A DNA stretch of 50,267 nucleotides from a bacterium (lineage in GTDB: Bacteria; Patescibacteriota; Microgenomatia; Levybacterales; UBA12049). This document shows positions 39,199-46,659 of this stretch, one piece after another; position 1 is the stretch's first letter; every line of letters begins with the position of its first letter. A model generated the notes under the pieces. That model had not been told where the DNA came from. It was given only the letters and a program-made list of their open reading frames with translations, and ran no database searches. The stretch is taken from contig JAKALS010000002.1 in NCBI GenBank assembly GCA_021813145.1, forward strand, positions 99,595 to 149,861, read 5' to 3'. The translations under genes were made by a program, and so were the position numbers.

Positions 39199-40284
39199 TT
39201 AAGCAAGGTGCTCGTTTTCTGTACCACTCAGGCTTTCTACGAGTTTTTTTATTTTAGGGACAGAGTCTTTGGGACAGACTAAAACGACGTCTTCGGTGTT
39301 TATTACAAGCATTTTTTCAAGGTCTATTCCTACGGTCAGCTGGTTTGTAAAATTAAAAACAAGCGTATCCGAGGAGTCTTCAAGCATTACCTTGCCTTTT
39401 GTTACATTTTCGTCTTCTTTTTCGCTTAGAGCCTCTTTTAGGGCTTCCCAAGCGCCTATATCGCTCCACCCTATATCCACAGACAATACTTTTGCCTGTT
39501 TGGGGTCCAATTTTTCCAGAATTGCGTTATCAAAAGAAATTTTTTCTATGGAAGGATAAACTTCCAAAAGCACTTTTTCGTAATCCGCAGTTTTGTACGC
39601 TTCGTTTATTCTTTTTAATTTCCGGAACAATTCGGGAGAAAATTCTTCAAACAATTTCCACAAAAACCTTGGGGTTATAACAAAATACCCCAAATTCCAG
39701 GCATGGTGCCCGTCTTTTAAGAATTTCTCGGCCAGAGAAAGATGAGGTCTGTATTTAAATCCGCTAAAACTAAAAACCGGAACGCCGTCTATCTCCTCTA
39801 TCTGTTTTCCAAATTCTATATAACCGAGATTTTGGCTGGCAAATCTTGGCTTCTGGCCTATGAATATAATCTTTTCCGGGTCTTTTAAAACAAGTTTTTC
39901 CGCAGCCCTTAAAACTTCCCTGAAAAGCTGTTCCTCTTTTACCAAGTGGTCGCTTCCCCACAAAAGAGCTACGGGTTCATCTGGATTTTTCTTAACAAAA
40001 ATTGAGGTTATAAGCCCAACCGCCGGCCCTACGTCCCGCATCTCGGGTTCTATTATTATATTATCTTGGGGAAGCTGAGGAAGCTGGGCGGAAACAAGTT
40101 CTTTATAGTTTTTCCCTGTTGAGATATAAACGTCTTCCCATTTGAATTCGGGGAAAAGTTTGCCTACCGCTATTTGGAGCATCGACTTATCGCCTACAAT
40201 CTTTTCAAATTGCTTTGGAGTGTTTTTCCTCGACAGTGGCCAAAGCCTTGTACCTACTCCTCCTGCAAAAATAACTACCTTCAT
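39199..40284 (-). CDS. manC: Mannose-1-phosphate guanylyltransferase
   Basis: Makes GDP-mannose from mannose-1-phosphate and GTP. The 361-aa protein has the loop FAGGVGTRLWPLSRKNTPKQF at the N-terminus, EPEMRDVGPAVGLI, WGSDHLV (metal-binding Asp), HAWNLGYFV, and VDIGWSDIGAWEAL near the end, all classic for ManC. It lacks the C-terminal cupin isomerase domain of bifunctional versions, and ends with a short regulatory-like segment. Its start overlaps the stop of the upstream GT4 gene (ATGA), and it precedes the initiating transferase. GDP-mannose is presumably the donor for local GT4 enzymes. Confidence 0.93.
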   Translation of the reverse strand: MKVVIFAGGVGTRLWPLSRKNTPKQFEKIVGDKSMLQIAVGKLFPEFKWEDVYISTGKNYKELVSAQLPQLPQDNIIIEPEMRDVGPAVGLITSIFVKKNPDEPVALLWGSDHLVKEEQLFREVLRAAEKLVLKDPEKIIFIGQKPRFASQNLGYIEFGKQIEEIDGVPVFSFSGFKYRPHLSLAEKFLKDGHHAWNLGYFVITPRFLWKLFEEFSPELFRKLKRINEAYKTADYEKVLLEVYPSIEKISFDNAILEKLDPKQAKVLSVDIGWSDIGAWEALKEALSEKEDENVTKGKVMLEDSSDTLVFNFTNQLTVGIDLEKMLVINTEDVVLVCPKDSVPKIKKLVESLSGTENEHLA

Positions 40285-41369
40285 AAAATGTTTTTGTCCG
40301 TTAAAAAGCTTCTAATCTCTTTTTCAAACTTCTCAAAAGAAAACCTTTTAGAGTTTTCTACGCACAGTTTGCTATTATAATGCCTGTCACCGGATTTTTC
40401 CAATACTTTTTCAAGCGATTCCGGATTTTGTTCGTCAAAAAACTCTCCGGTAACGCCTTCCTTTATTATATCCAGTGCTCCTCCTCCCCTAAATGCTATT
40501 ACCGGTTTTCCGAATGCCTGTGCCTCCACCATCGCCAGGCCGAAATCCTCAATTCCCGGGAAAAGCAGGGCTTTACAATTTTTATAATAATACGAAACTT
40601 TCTCGTCAGTCAAATGACCCAAAAATTCAACTGTAGGTCCTGCGATCCGTTTTAGATTTTTTTCTTCCGTTCCCGTCCCTATTATTTTTAAAGGAAGTTT
40701 TAATTTATTGCAGGCATTTATTGCTATGTCTATTCTCTTGTATGGCACAAGCCTTGATACGACCAAATAATAATCATTATTTCCTATTTTTTCAGATTCC
40801 CGGTTACCGGTTTTTTGATCTAACATAAGGGGCGGATATACTATCTTTGAGTCCCTCCCGTAATATTTTTTAATTCTGCCTTTTACCTCGTTTGAAATAG
40901 CAATAAAATAGTCGGGCCTTTTCGATGCAATTTTGTCCCAAAGTCTTAAGTAATAAATTACGGGCTTTGAAAAAAACCTGAGATAATCCGAGTCGAAATA
41001 ATAATCGTAACCGCTCCAAAGATAACGTGTCGGGGTAAGGCAATAGCAGACATGCATTGTGCCGGGTTTTGTAATTATTCCTTTTGCAGCTTCGCTTGTA
41101 ACGGAAATAACAAGATCGTACCCGTCAAAATTAAAATCTTCAAAGGCTAGAGGCATTAACGTAGCATAGAGTTCGTGCGAGGATGAAGCTTTTGGGAATT
41201 TTTGCAAAAAAGAAGTTTTTACATTAAAAACTTTAGCCCACTGCGCTTTTTTGGGGTTATAAACCGAGGTAAATAAATCGGCATCGGGGAATATCCTGTG
41301 AAGAGCCAGAAGAACCCTTTCTGCTCCTCCCCATTTATTGATTCTGTCATAAACTATAGCAACCTTCAT
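40281..41369 (-). CDS. GT4 glycosyltransferase (mannosyltransferase-like)
   Basis: GT-B fold, GT4 family enzyme of 362 aa. The start is MKVAIVYDRINKWGGAERVLLAL, with the GGAER motif common in this subgroup. CYCLTPTRYLWSGYDYYF lies in the acceptor half. The donor site includes LVVSRLVPYKRIDIAI and the EX7E segment GIEDFGLAMVEAQAFGKPVIAFRGGG. It resembles WbaZ-like mannosyltransferases, and the adjacent manC supports GDP-mannose use (inference). It contains a GC-richer heptanucleotide insert (QKTGNRES). It starts 42 nt after the next GT4 gene's stop and overlaps manC by 4 nt. It is cytoplasmic, with no membrane segment. Confidence 0.88.
   Translation of the reverse strand: MKVAIVYDRINKWGGAERVLLALHRIFPDADLFTSVYNPKKAQWAKVFNVKTSFLQKFPKASSSHELYATLMPLAFEDFNFDGYDLVISVTSEAAKGIITKPGTMHVCYCLTPTRYLWSGYDYYFDSDYLRFFSKPVIYYLRLWDKIASKRPDYFIAISNEVKGRIKKYYGRDSKIVYPPLMLDQKTGNRESEKIGNNDYYLVVSRLVPYKRIDIAINACNKLKLPLKIIGTGTEEKNLKRIAGPTVEFLGHLTDEKVSYYYKNCKALLFPGIEDFGLAMVEAQAFGKPVIAFRGGGALDIIKEGVTGEFFDEQNPESLEKVLEKSGDRHYNSKLCVENSKRFSFEKFEKEIRSFLTDKNIL
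40793..40820. repeat. Heptanucleotide repeat block in the GT4 gene at 40281
   Basis: Four 7-mers on the plus strand of the type ccggtta/ccggttt, coding in frame for DQKTGNRES. It belongs to the more GC-rich variant also found at 41852. Confidence 0.6.
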
Positions 41370-41411
41370 AATATTTATTAAAAAGCTAAGATTAACGGAT
41401 CCTTCGACCCG

Positions 41412-42539
41412 TCAACTATTTAATATCTCCTGATATAAAAGGAGTGTTTCTTGCGCAGCTTTTTTCCAGCTAAACTCCTTTGCTCTTTTTCTCCCTTTTT
41501 CTATCATTTTATCCCTTAATTCCAAGTTTCCGATTATAAATTCCAAACTGTCTTTTATAGAATCTGTAGAATTCGGATTAAAATACAAAGCCGCATCTTT
41601 GCACACTTCCCGCAAAGAAGGAGTTTCCGACGCCAAAACGGGGCAACCGCAAGCCATCGCCTCAAGAGCAGGCAGGCCGAAACCTTCCATAAGGGATGGG
41701 AACGCAAGGGCCAGGGCATTGGCATATAAAGACAAAAGGTTTTCGTCGTCTACATCGTATCTGAATTCCACATTTTTTATATTTTTTGCCCGTGTGTCTT
41801 TTTCCAGCCTTTGGTAAAAGAAATCCCTTTTCCCGACAAGCACTAATTTTAGCTCTTGGCTCCCGGTTCCCGTTTCCTGAAATTTAACTTTGGAAAATGC
41901 CTGAATAAGCCTTTCCAGATTTTTATGAGGATAAGCATTTCCAACGTATAAAAAATACATGCCGTAATCCTTATTTTTGATCTTCGGTTTTTGATTTTTA
42001 AATTCTTCTTCTATTCCGTTGTATATCACTTTTACTTTATCCGCAGAAACTCCTAAGTGGTCTATTATTTCGTCTTTGGTTGCATTTGAAACAGCAATTA
42101 TTTTTTTAGAATTTTTAGCCGCTTTTTTAATTACGTATTTATAAGCCAAAAGTTTTGATTCATATAAAGGTTTCGAAAGAGTAGAAGCTTTACCCGTAGG
42201 AAAATGGTTTATGATCAAGTCGTGTATGGTAACGATATAAGGACGCTTGTAAAACACGGGCACGGAAAAATACGGAAAATGCATAAGATCTAGTTTTTCT
42301 TTATCTAAAATAGCTGGAAATCTTGCCTGCTCCCCAAGGGAATGCCACTTTATATTAATTTTGGAGATTCGGAATTTTGGGTTTGAAATTTGAATTTTTA
42401 CTTTATCGTAGTCTTTTGGTCTTACAAACAGGGTATATTCGTTTTCCTTATCAAGATTTTGAAGATTTAAAACGAGGTTTCTTATATATCTGCCAACACC
42501 CGTCTGTGACCAAAGCCTGGCGTCGATTCCAATCCTCAT
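41412..42539 (-). CDS. GT4 glycosyltransferase with three repeat inserts
   Basis: GT-B, GT4-family transferase, 375 aa from the chosen start. MRIGIDARLWSQTGVGRYIRNLV is the typical opening of this subgroup. The C-terminal half has YFLYVGNAYPHKNLERLIQAF and PSLMEGFGLPALEAMACGCPVLAS (EX7E). Three separate heptanucleotide-repeat segments interrupt it (KIQISNPKFRISK, KNQKPKIKNK, FQETGTGSQE). The frame is open up to 42740, but TATAAT ends 6 nt before the ATG at 42539, and the extra 67 residues look like noncoding sequence read across the divergent rmlC-like promoter. It opens the operon with the next GT4, manC and the initiating transferase. Confidence 0.88.
   Translation of the reverse strand: MRIGIDARLWSQTGVGRYIRNLVLNLQNLDKENEYTLFVRPKDYDKVKIQISNPKFRISKINIKWHSLGEQARFPAILDKEKLDLMHFPYFSVPVFYKRPYIVTIHDLIINHFPTGKASTLSKPLYESKLLAYKYVIKKAAKNSKKIIAVSNATKDEIIDHLGVSADKVKVIYNGIEEEFKNQKPKIKNKDYGMYFLYVGNAYPHKNLERLIQAFSKVKFQETGTGSQELKLVLVGKRDFFYQRLEKDTRAKNIKNVEFRYDVDDENLLSLYANALALAFPSLMEGFGLPALEAMACGCPVLASETPSLREVCKDAALYFNPNSTDSIKDSLEFIIGNLELRDKMIEKGRKRAKEFSWKKAAQETLLLYQEILNS
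41852..41879. repeat. Heptanucleotide repeat block 1 in the GT4 gene at 41412
   Basis: Four 7-mers on the plus strand (gctcttg, gctcccg and close variants), in frame, encoding QETGTGSQE. It is the GC-rich variant. Confidence 0.68.
41971..42005. repeat. Heptanucleotide repeat block 2 in the GT4 gene at 41412
   Basis: About five 7-mers of the type tgatttt on the plus strand, coding for FKNQKPKIKNK. Confidence 0.6.
42363..42397. repeat. Heptanucleotide repeat block 3 in the GT4 gene at 41412
   Basis: Five 7-mers of the type tgaaatt on the plus strand, coding for KIQISNPKFRIS. Confidence 0.65.
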
Positions 42540-42545
42540 ACCGAG

Positions 42546-42551
42546 ATTATA
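42546..42551 (-). promoter_or_regulatory. -10 element of the GT4 gene at 41412
   Basis: Perfect TATAAT on the minus strand, 6 nt before the ATG at 42539. It fixes the gene start and predicts a leaderless mRNA. It is divergent from the rmlC-like promoter. Confidence 0.57.
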
Positions 42552-42572
42552 AAACATTCCAATCTTTTTTGA

Positions 42573-42578
42573 TATAAT
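42573..42578 (+). promoter_or_regulatory. -10 element of the rmlC-like gene
   Basis: Perfect TATAAT on the plus strand, 7 nt before the ATG at 42586. The two divergent -10 hexamers are only 21 nt apart, so RNA polymerases would compete for the site. Confidence 0.57.
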
Positions 42579-42585
42579 TGCAGTA

Positions 42586-43122
42586 ATGGATAATCTGGTA
42601 GAAAAACTCGAAGGTGCTGAAAAAATAGAACTTCCGCTACTTTCCGACGAACGGGGATTTTTCAAAGAAGTTATAAGGGTAAGCGAAGTAGAAAAATTAA
42701 CGGGCAAAGCATTTAATCCGAAACAGATGAACCATTCCAAGTCTTCAAAAAATACCCTAAGGGGAATCCACAGGGCTCCATGGAGTAAACTTATTTACGT
42801 AACAAAGGGAAAAGTCCAGTCCGTCTTAGTGGACTTAAGGGAAGACTCTCCCACTTTCGGAAAATACCAGTCGGTAGTACTTGGGGATGATAACAGGGTA
42901 GCTTTATTTGTTCCGGCGTTTGTCGGAAATTCCTATCTTGTCTTAAGCGAAGAGGCCGACTATATTTATTTAACCGACCAGGAGTGGTCCGCAAATAAAG
43001 AAACGGGAATTCTCTGGAACGATGAAGAACTCGGCATAAAATGGATGCTTGAAGAAGAACCCATGCTTTCCCAAAAAGACAGGACAAACCCCAGACTATC
43101 GGAAATTTTTCCTAAGAAATAG
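42586..43122 (+). CDS. RmlC-like dTDP-sugar epimerase family protein
   Basis: A 178-aa cupin of the dTDP-4-dehydrorhamnose 3,5-epimerase family. LLSDERGFFKEV (18-29), LRGIHRAPWSKLIYVTKGKV (His62 matches the catalytic base; usual form LRGLHyQ) and EADYIYLTDQEWS with the GILWND segment are visible. The catalytic Tyr may be Tyr126 or Tyr128. The usual QxxP..KL between His and Lys is RAPWSKL, so activity on the standard substrate is plausible but not certain. No rmlA, rmlB or rmlD is in the window. It is the only plus-strand gene of the polysaccharide island; its end overlaps the convergent GT2 gene by 11 nt. Confidence 0.82.
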   Translation: MDNLVEKLEGAEKIELPLLSDERGFFKEVIRVSEVEKLTGKAFNPKQMNHSKSSKNTLRGIHRAPWSKLIYVTKGKVQSVLVDLREDSPTFGKYQSVVLGDDNRVALFVPAFVGNSYLVLSEEADYIYLTDQEWSANKETGILWNDEELGIKWMLEEEPMLSQKDRTNPRLSEIFPKK

Positions 43123-43996
43123 CCTGTTTTAAGTCTATCCCCAAGTATACAAGCCTTGTTATAAGCCACGGATATTTATCTTCGTAATGTTTTTTATAAA
43201 AAATCCTCATTGCCCTGAACCTTTCCCTTTTTGCTTTTATCTTTGTTGTTTCATCGGCAGTAGTTATGCCTTTGGAAACTTTTTTTATTCCTCCCGAGAC
43301 GCCTTTATAATGCAAAATAGAAACTTCGGGAACATAATATATTTTCCATCCTTTTTGTTTTAACATGTAACAAAAATCCAAGTCCTCGCCGTAAAAAAAA
43401 TAATCTTCGTCCCACCAGCCAACCTCTTCCCCGGCCTCTCTTCTTACAAACATAAAAGCCCCGGCCAAAGCGTCGATAACGTGTGTTTTTGAAAAATCCA
43501 TAAAACCGAGGTTGTATCCTCCGAAAAGTTTTGTCTTTCCGAAAAATTTGGACAGTCCGGAAAAATGCGAAAAAGAATTCCACGGGGTAGGAAATCCCCT
43601 GTGCGATGCGTCATCTATTTTTCCGTTTGGCATCAAAACCTTGCACGTTGCCGCCCCCGCATCTTTTGTCTTATCCATAAATTCCGTCATGTATTCGAGG
43701 GTTTCATTTTTTATTTCCGTATCCGGATTAAGGAATAAAACATAGCGGCCTGCCGATTTTTTAATTCCTATATTATTTGCCTTCGAAAACCCGAAGTTTT
43801 CTTTATTTTCGACCAGTTTGAAATTTGAACTCGGGAATTTGGAATTTAAAATCGACTCCTTAGTCCCGTCGCTTGAAGCGTTATCCACGACAATAACCTC
43901 AAACGACACTCCTTTTACGTTTTCGTAAATAGAATTTATGCACTTTAAAAGAAAATCCTTTGTGTTATACGAAACTATAATTATCGAAATATCCAT
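43112..43996 (-). CDS. GT2 glycosyltransferase (rhamnosyltransferase-like)
   Basis: GT-A, GT2-family enzyme of 294 aa. ISIIIVSYNTKDFLLKCINSI begins the Rossmann-like fold, with VVDNASSDGT next and the metal site LFLNPDTE near residue 92. DALAGAFMFVRREAGEEVGWWDEDYFFYGEDLDFCYML gives the acceptor-side acidic motif. It resembles WbbL-like rhamnosyltransferases, which would fit the adjacent RmlC-like gene (inference). An in-frame heptanucleotide insert (NSKFPSSNFKLVENK) follows the nucleotide-binding strand. It lies 3 nt after the next GT4 gene and is the last gene of that minus-strand operon. Confidence 0.9.
   Translation of the reverse strand: MDISIIIVSYNTKDFLLKCINSIYENVKGVSFEVIVVDNASSDGTKESILNSKFPSSNFKLVENKENFGFSKANNIGIKKSAGRYVLFLNPDTEIKNETLEYMTEFMDKTKDAGAATCKVLMPNGKIDDASHRGFPTPWNSFSHFSGLSKFFGKTKLFGGYNLGFMDFSKTHVIDALAGAFMFVRREAGEEVGWWDEDYFFYGEDLDFCYMLKQKGWKIYYVPEVSILHYKGVSGGIKKVSKGITTADETTKIKAKRERFRAMRIFYKKHYEDKYPWLITRLVYLGIDLKQAIS
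43814..43848. repeat. Heptanucleotide repeat block in the GT2 gene at 43112
   Basis: Five 7-mers of the type gaatttg on the plus strand, in frame, encoding LNSKFPSSNFKL. Confidence 0.66.
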
Positions 43997-43999
43997 AAT

Positions 44000-45202
44000 T
44001 TAACTAAGTGCCGATTTGTAAACTTTTTCCAGTTTTTGAGCTATTGTGTTCCAGTCGTAATTATCCTCTACAAGTTTTCTTGCATTTTTAGTAAGGTCTT
44101 TATACAGTTTTTTATCTTCCAAAAGTTTAACCGCTGCCGAGGAAAAACCTTCTGCGTCATCTGCGGTTAATACATGTATTCCGTCTTTTGCCTCAAGTCC
44201 TTCAATACCTAAAATAGTCGTGACAATTGCGGTCCCGCTTGCCATAGATTCCAATATCTTGTAACTTGTTCCACCGCCTATTCTTATCGGGGCCAAAAGC
44301 AGGAATGCCTTTGAAAATATTGCGGGAGTTTCTTCTTTGTTGTCGCTGTCAAAGATTATGCTTTCGTCTGCGCTCCCCAATTCTTTTATGTTTTCAGGGA
44401 TATTCTTCCCCACAATCCAAAGCTTCAATTTGAAATTTGGAATTTGTGATTTGTAATTTGTAATTATTTTCGGCCACACTTCCCTGATAATAAATGCTGC
44501 GGCATCCCTATTTTGCATCCACTTAAAATCTCCGATAAAAAGAACTCTTTTCTCATCACCTTCAAACTTTTCCCCGGGTTCTGTAAAAGTAAACTTCCCC
44601 ACGTCTACTCCGTTTGGTACAACGCTTACGTCTTCCCTTCTCATTATGCTTTTTTCTATATTTGAGACCGCAACAAGCTTTGCTGCCCTTTGCCAGAAAA
44701 ACTCCTCTTTCCTTTTAAGTTTTAAAACGTCGGCTAAAAGAATAGGTCTTACGAAAAATGGAGCTTTGTCGGCAAACCTTTTATAGACGAGGTATTCTAT
44801 ATTATGCTCCACCAAAACGACGGGAATAGAAACAACCGGAAGATTTTGCATTACATAAAAAGTTTCAACGTGTATAAGGTCATACTTCTGTCTTAACAAT
44901 TCCTCTTTTATTTTTTCGTACATCTCACGGCTCTGGTGTCCTGTTATTAAAAACGGGTTAAACGAAAAACCTGTTTTTAAAATATTTTTTGCGCTCCATT
45001 GTTTTCTTCTTTCGACGGTAATAACTTTGTCGCAGATTTTTCTCATTTCTTCTATGTCTTCTTCCGTTTGAAACTGCCTTTTTTCGCAGATAAGAGTTAT
45101 CTTGTGTTTTTTTGAAAGAAGCCTTAAAAGACTATATAAGCGGATACTTCCGCCCGAAAAAAGAGGATACGGCAAATACGAAGACACCACTAATATTCTC
45201 AT
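44000..45202 (-). CDS. GT4 glycosyltransferase
   Basis: GT-B transferase of 400 aa. MRILVVSSYLPYPLFSGGSIRLYSLLRLLSKKH is the typical start of the group with a GG nucleotide loop; VLVEHNIEYLVYKRFA and LVAVSNIEKSIM mark the acceptor half. FIGDFKWMQNRDAAAFII and PIRIGGGTSYKILESMASGTAIVTT form the donor half, with Glu in the EX7E position. A heptanucleotide block in it (NYKSQIPNFKLKL) is the longest in the window. It overlaps the following GT-C gene by 4 nt (ATGA) and precedes the GT2 by 3 nt. Sugar and acceptor are unknown. Confidence 0.88.
   Translation of the reverse strand: MRILVVSSYLPYPLFSGGSIRLYSLLRLLSKKHKITLICEKRQFQTEEDIEEMRKICDKVITVERRKQWSAKNILKTGFSFNPFLITGHQSREMYEKIKEELLRQKYDLIHVETFYVMQNLPVVSIPVVLVEHNIEYLVYKRFADKAPFFVRPILLADVLKLKRKEEFFWQRAAKLVAVSNIEKSIMRREDVSVVPNGVDVGKFTFTEPGEKFEGDEKRVLFIGDFKWMQNRDAAAFIIREVWPKIITNYKSQIPNFKLKLWIVGKNIPENIKELGSADESIIFDSDNKEETPAIFSKAFLLLAPIRIGGGTSYKILESMASGTAIVTTILGIEGLEAKDGIHVLTADDAEGFSSAAVKLLEDKKLYKDLTKNARKLVEDNYDWNTIAQKLEKVYKSALS
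44424..44465. repeat. Longest heptanucleotide repeat block (six units) in the GT4 gene at 44000
   Basis: Six tandem 7-mers, consensus tgtaatt on the plus strand (AATTACA on the coding strand). The 42 nt add 14 codons in frame. The last two units are identical. Confidence 0.8.
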
Positions 45203-46659
45203 GGTTTTTCGTGCAGGTTAAAAAGAATATAATCTTTTGTCGCCGACACTATTTTATAGGTCTTTCCTATATTATAGTCCGGGGGCTTTGGATTTACCAA
45301 GACGAGATAATCCGCTCCCATTTGAATTAGCTGCGGTAAGGGTTTTTCAAAGCTTGCCCAACCGTTTCTTTGTGTCTGATACAAAAAGGAAGTATCTCCG
45401 TCGTAAGGGGCTATAACTTTTGCGTTTTTGGGAGTAAGTTTATTTACAGCCTGTCCCGCAACAATTATAGAAGGATTATTAATGTCAAAATAAAATCTTA
45501 TCTGATTCCAGCCTACCGCAAGCCCTAAAACCGTTAACAGTAAGAATACAAAAACACCAAGATATTTTTTCATCTTCTCTCCTCTTCTTATTATTTCTTC
45601 TCCCCCAAGTCCCAAAAGAATTGCAACTGCGGGTATTACGAGTATCTGGTAATAATCATGCTGGACATTTCCGGTTGCGATAACAGACACATAAATAATT
45701 GCCGATAACGCAAACGAACCTGCGAAAAATAGATCTTCCCTTTTATATTTCCTGATAAAAGAAGCGAGAAAAACAGGAACTGCGAAGATTCCGAGAATCA
45801 AAAGGGTAAGCCTCTGGTATCCAAGCCAATAAAAAAATGAAGGCCTGAACCTTATACCGTTTCCGTTAAAAAGCCACGAGTTTGCGGGAATACCCTGCGG
45901 ATACTGCTGCATCCAAAGCCTCCAGGCAAGAAGGGGTGCGAAAGAAATTATTAAATAAAGCCAAAGCTGCCATTTTAATACAAATTTCCAGCCGAATTTT
46001 TCAAATGCCAGATAAACAATTGGTAGGGCAAAAAACGCCGCATAAGGCTTTAATAAAAGCGCCGCAATCATAAATACCAACGAGGCAATAAATCTTAAAT
46101 CATAAATCCTAAATCTTAAATCTTCCCTCAGCCATTTATCGAAGAAATAGATAGATCCAAGCGTTGCCATGACCATGGAGGGATCGGGAAGAATGGTTCT
46201 TGAGTAGTAAATGTTAAAAGGAATAAAAATAAAAAAGAAAGCACTTAAAAGCCCCGCAAGACTCCCGAACCTCTTTTTTATTATCAGGTACAAAAATACC
46301 GAAGACAAAAGCGAAGAAAAAATAGTTACAAGTCTTCCCCATTCTTCTATTGTCAAAACTCCGAAAAGCTTAAAAAAGCCTGCCTGCAAAACATTGTATA
46401 TGGGAAATTCAACAAACCTATACCCTTGCGGATTATCGAGGCCAGAGGCAACGTTTGACAGGTCTTCAAACCTCGGATGCAAAATATCGAAGCCGTTATT
46501 AGCGAAATTTCTGGAAACTGCCGAAGTATCCGCCTGCCTCCATGAATGCCAGTCGGCAATAGGGCCGTTAAACCTGTAAAGTCTTACCGCAAATCCTAAA
46601 ATAACAAACAAAATAAGAAGAGGAATTTCCCACTTTAATAATTTTTTACTTAACTGCAT
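45199..46659 (-). CDS. GT-C membrane glycosyltransferase (GT39-like)
   Basis: Polytopic transferase of the ArnT/PMT type, 486 aa from the chosen start. After the first membrane segment the outer loop holds ADWHSWRQADTSAV, the motif with the catalytic Asp in this subfamily. About ten more segments follow, then an outer domain from about residue 385 with QTQRNGWASFEK and DYLVLVNPKP. The frame opens at a TTG (46692), but MQLSKKLLKWE at 46659 is preferred: it is an ATG, fits the family start and shortens the overlap with the upstream gene to 14 nt. It uses a lipid-linked sugar donor outside the membrane; the acceptor is unknown. It contains a heptanucleotide block. Confidence 0.85.
   Translation of the reverse strand: MQLSKKLLKWEIPLLILFVILGFAVRLYRFNGPIADWHSWRQADTSAVSRNFANNGFDILHPRFEDLSNVASGLDNPQGYRFVEFPIYNVLQAGFFKLFGVLTIEEWGRLVTIFSSLLSSVFLYLIIKKRFGSLAGLLSAFFFIFIPFNIYYSRTILPDPSMVMATLGSIYFFDKWLREDLRFRIYDLRFIASLVFMIAALLLKPYAAFFALPIVYLAFEKFGWKFVLKWQLWLYLIISFAPLLAWRLWMQQYPQGIPANSWLFNGNGIRFRPSFFYWLGYQRLTLLILGIFAVPVFLASFIRKYKREDLFFAGSFALSAIIYVSVIATGNVQHDYYQILVIPAVAILLGLGGEEIIRRGEKMKKYLGVFVFLLLTVLGLAVGWNQIRFYFDINNPSIIVAGQAVNKLTPKNAKVIAPYDGDTSFLYQTQRNGWASFEKPLPQLIQMGADYLVLVNPKPPDYNIGKTYKIVSATKDYILFNLHEKP
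46088..46122. repeat. Heptanucleotide repeat block in the GT-C gene at 45199
   Basis: Five tandem 7-mers, ttaaatc with single-base variants, on the plus strand, giving LRFRIYDLRF in frame. It is the most regular block, with an Arg/Asp-rich outcome in this frame. Confidence 0.75.

Noticed and set aside
42540-42740. N-terminal extension of the GT4 gene (67 residues, starting MEWFICF)
   Set aside because: It runs antisense to the RmlC-like gene and across both divergent -10 boxes. The family starts at MRIGIDARLW, directly after TATAAT.
4099-46122. CRISPR or integron-type repeats
   Set aside because: The repeats are contiguous 7-mers inside genes with no spacers, no cas genes and no integrase.
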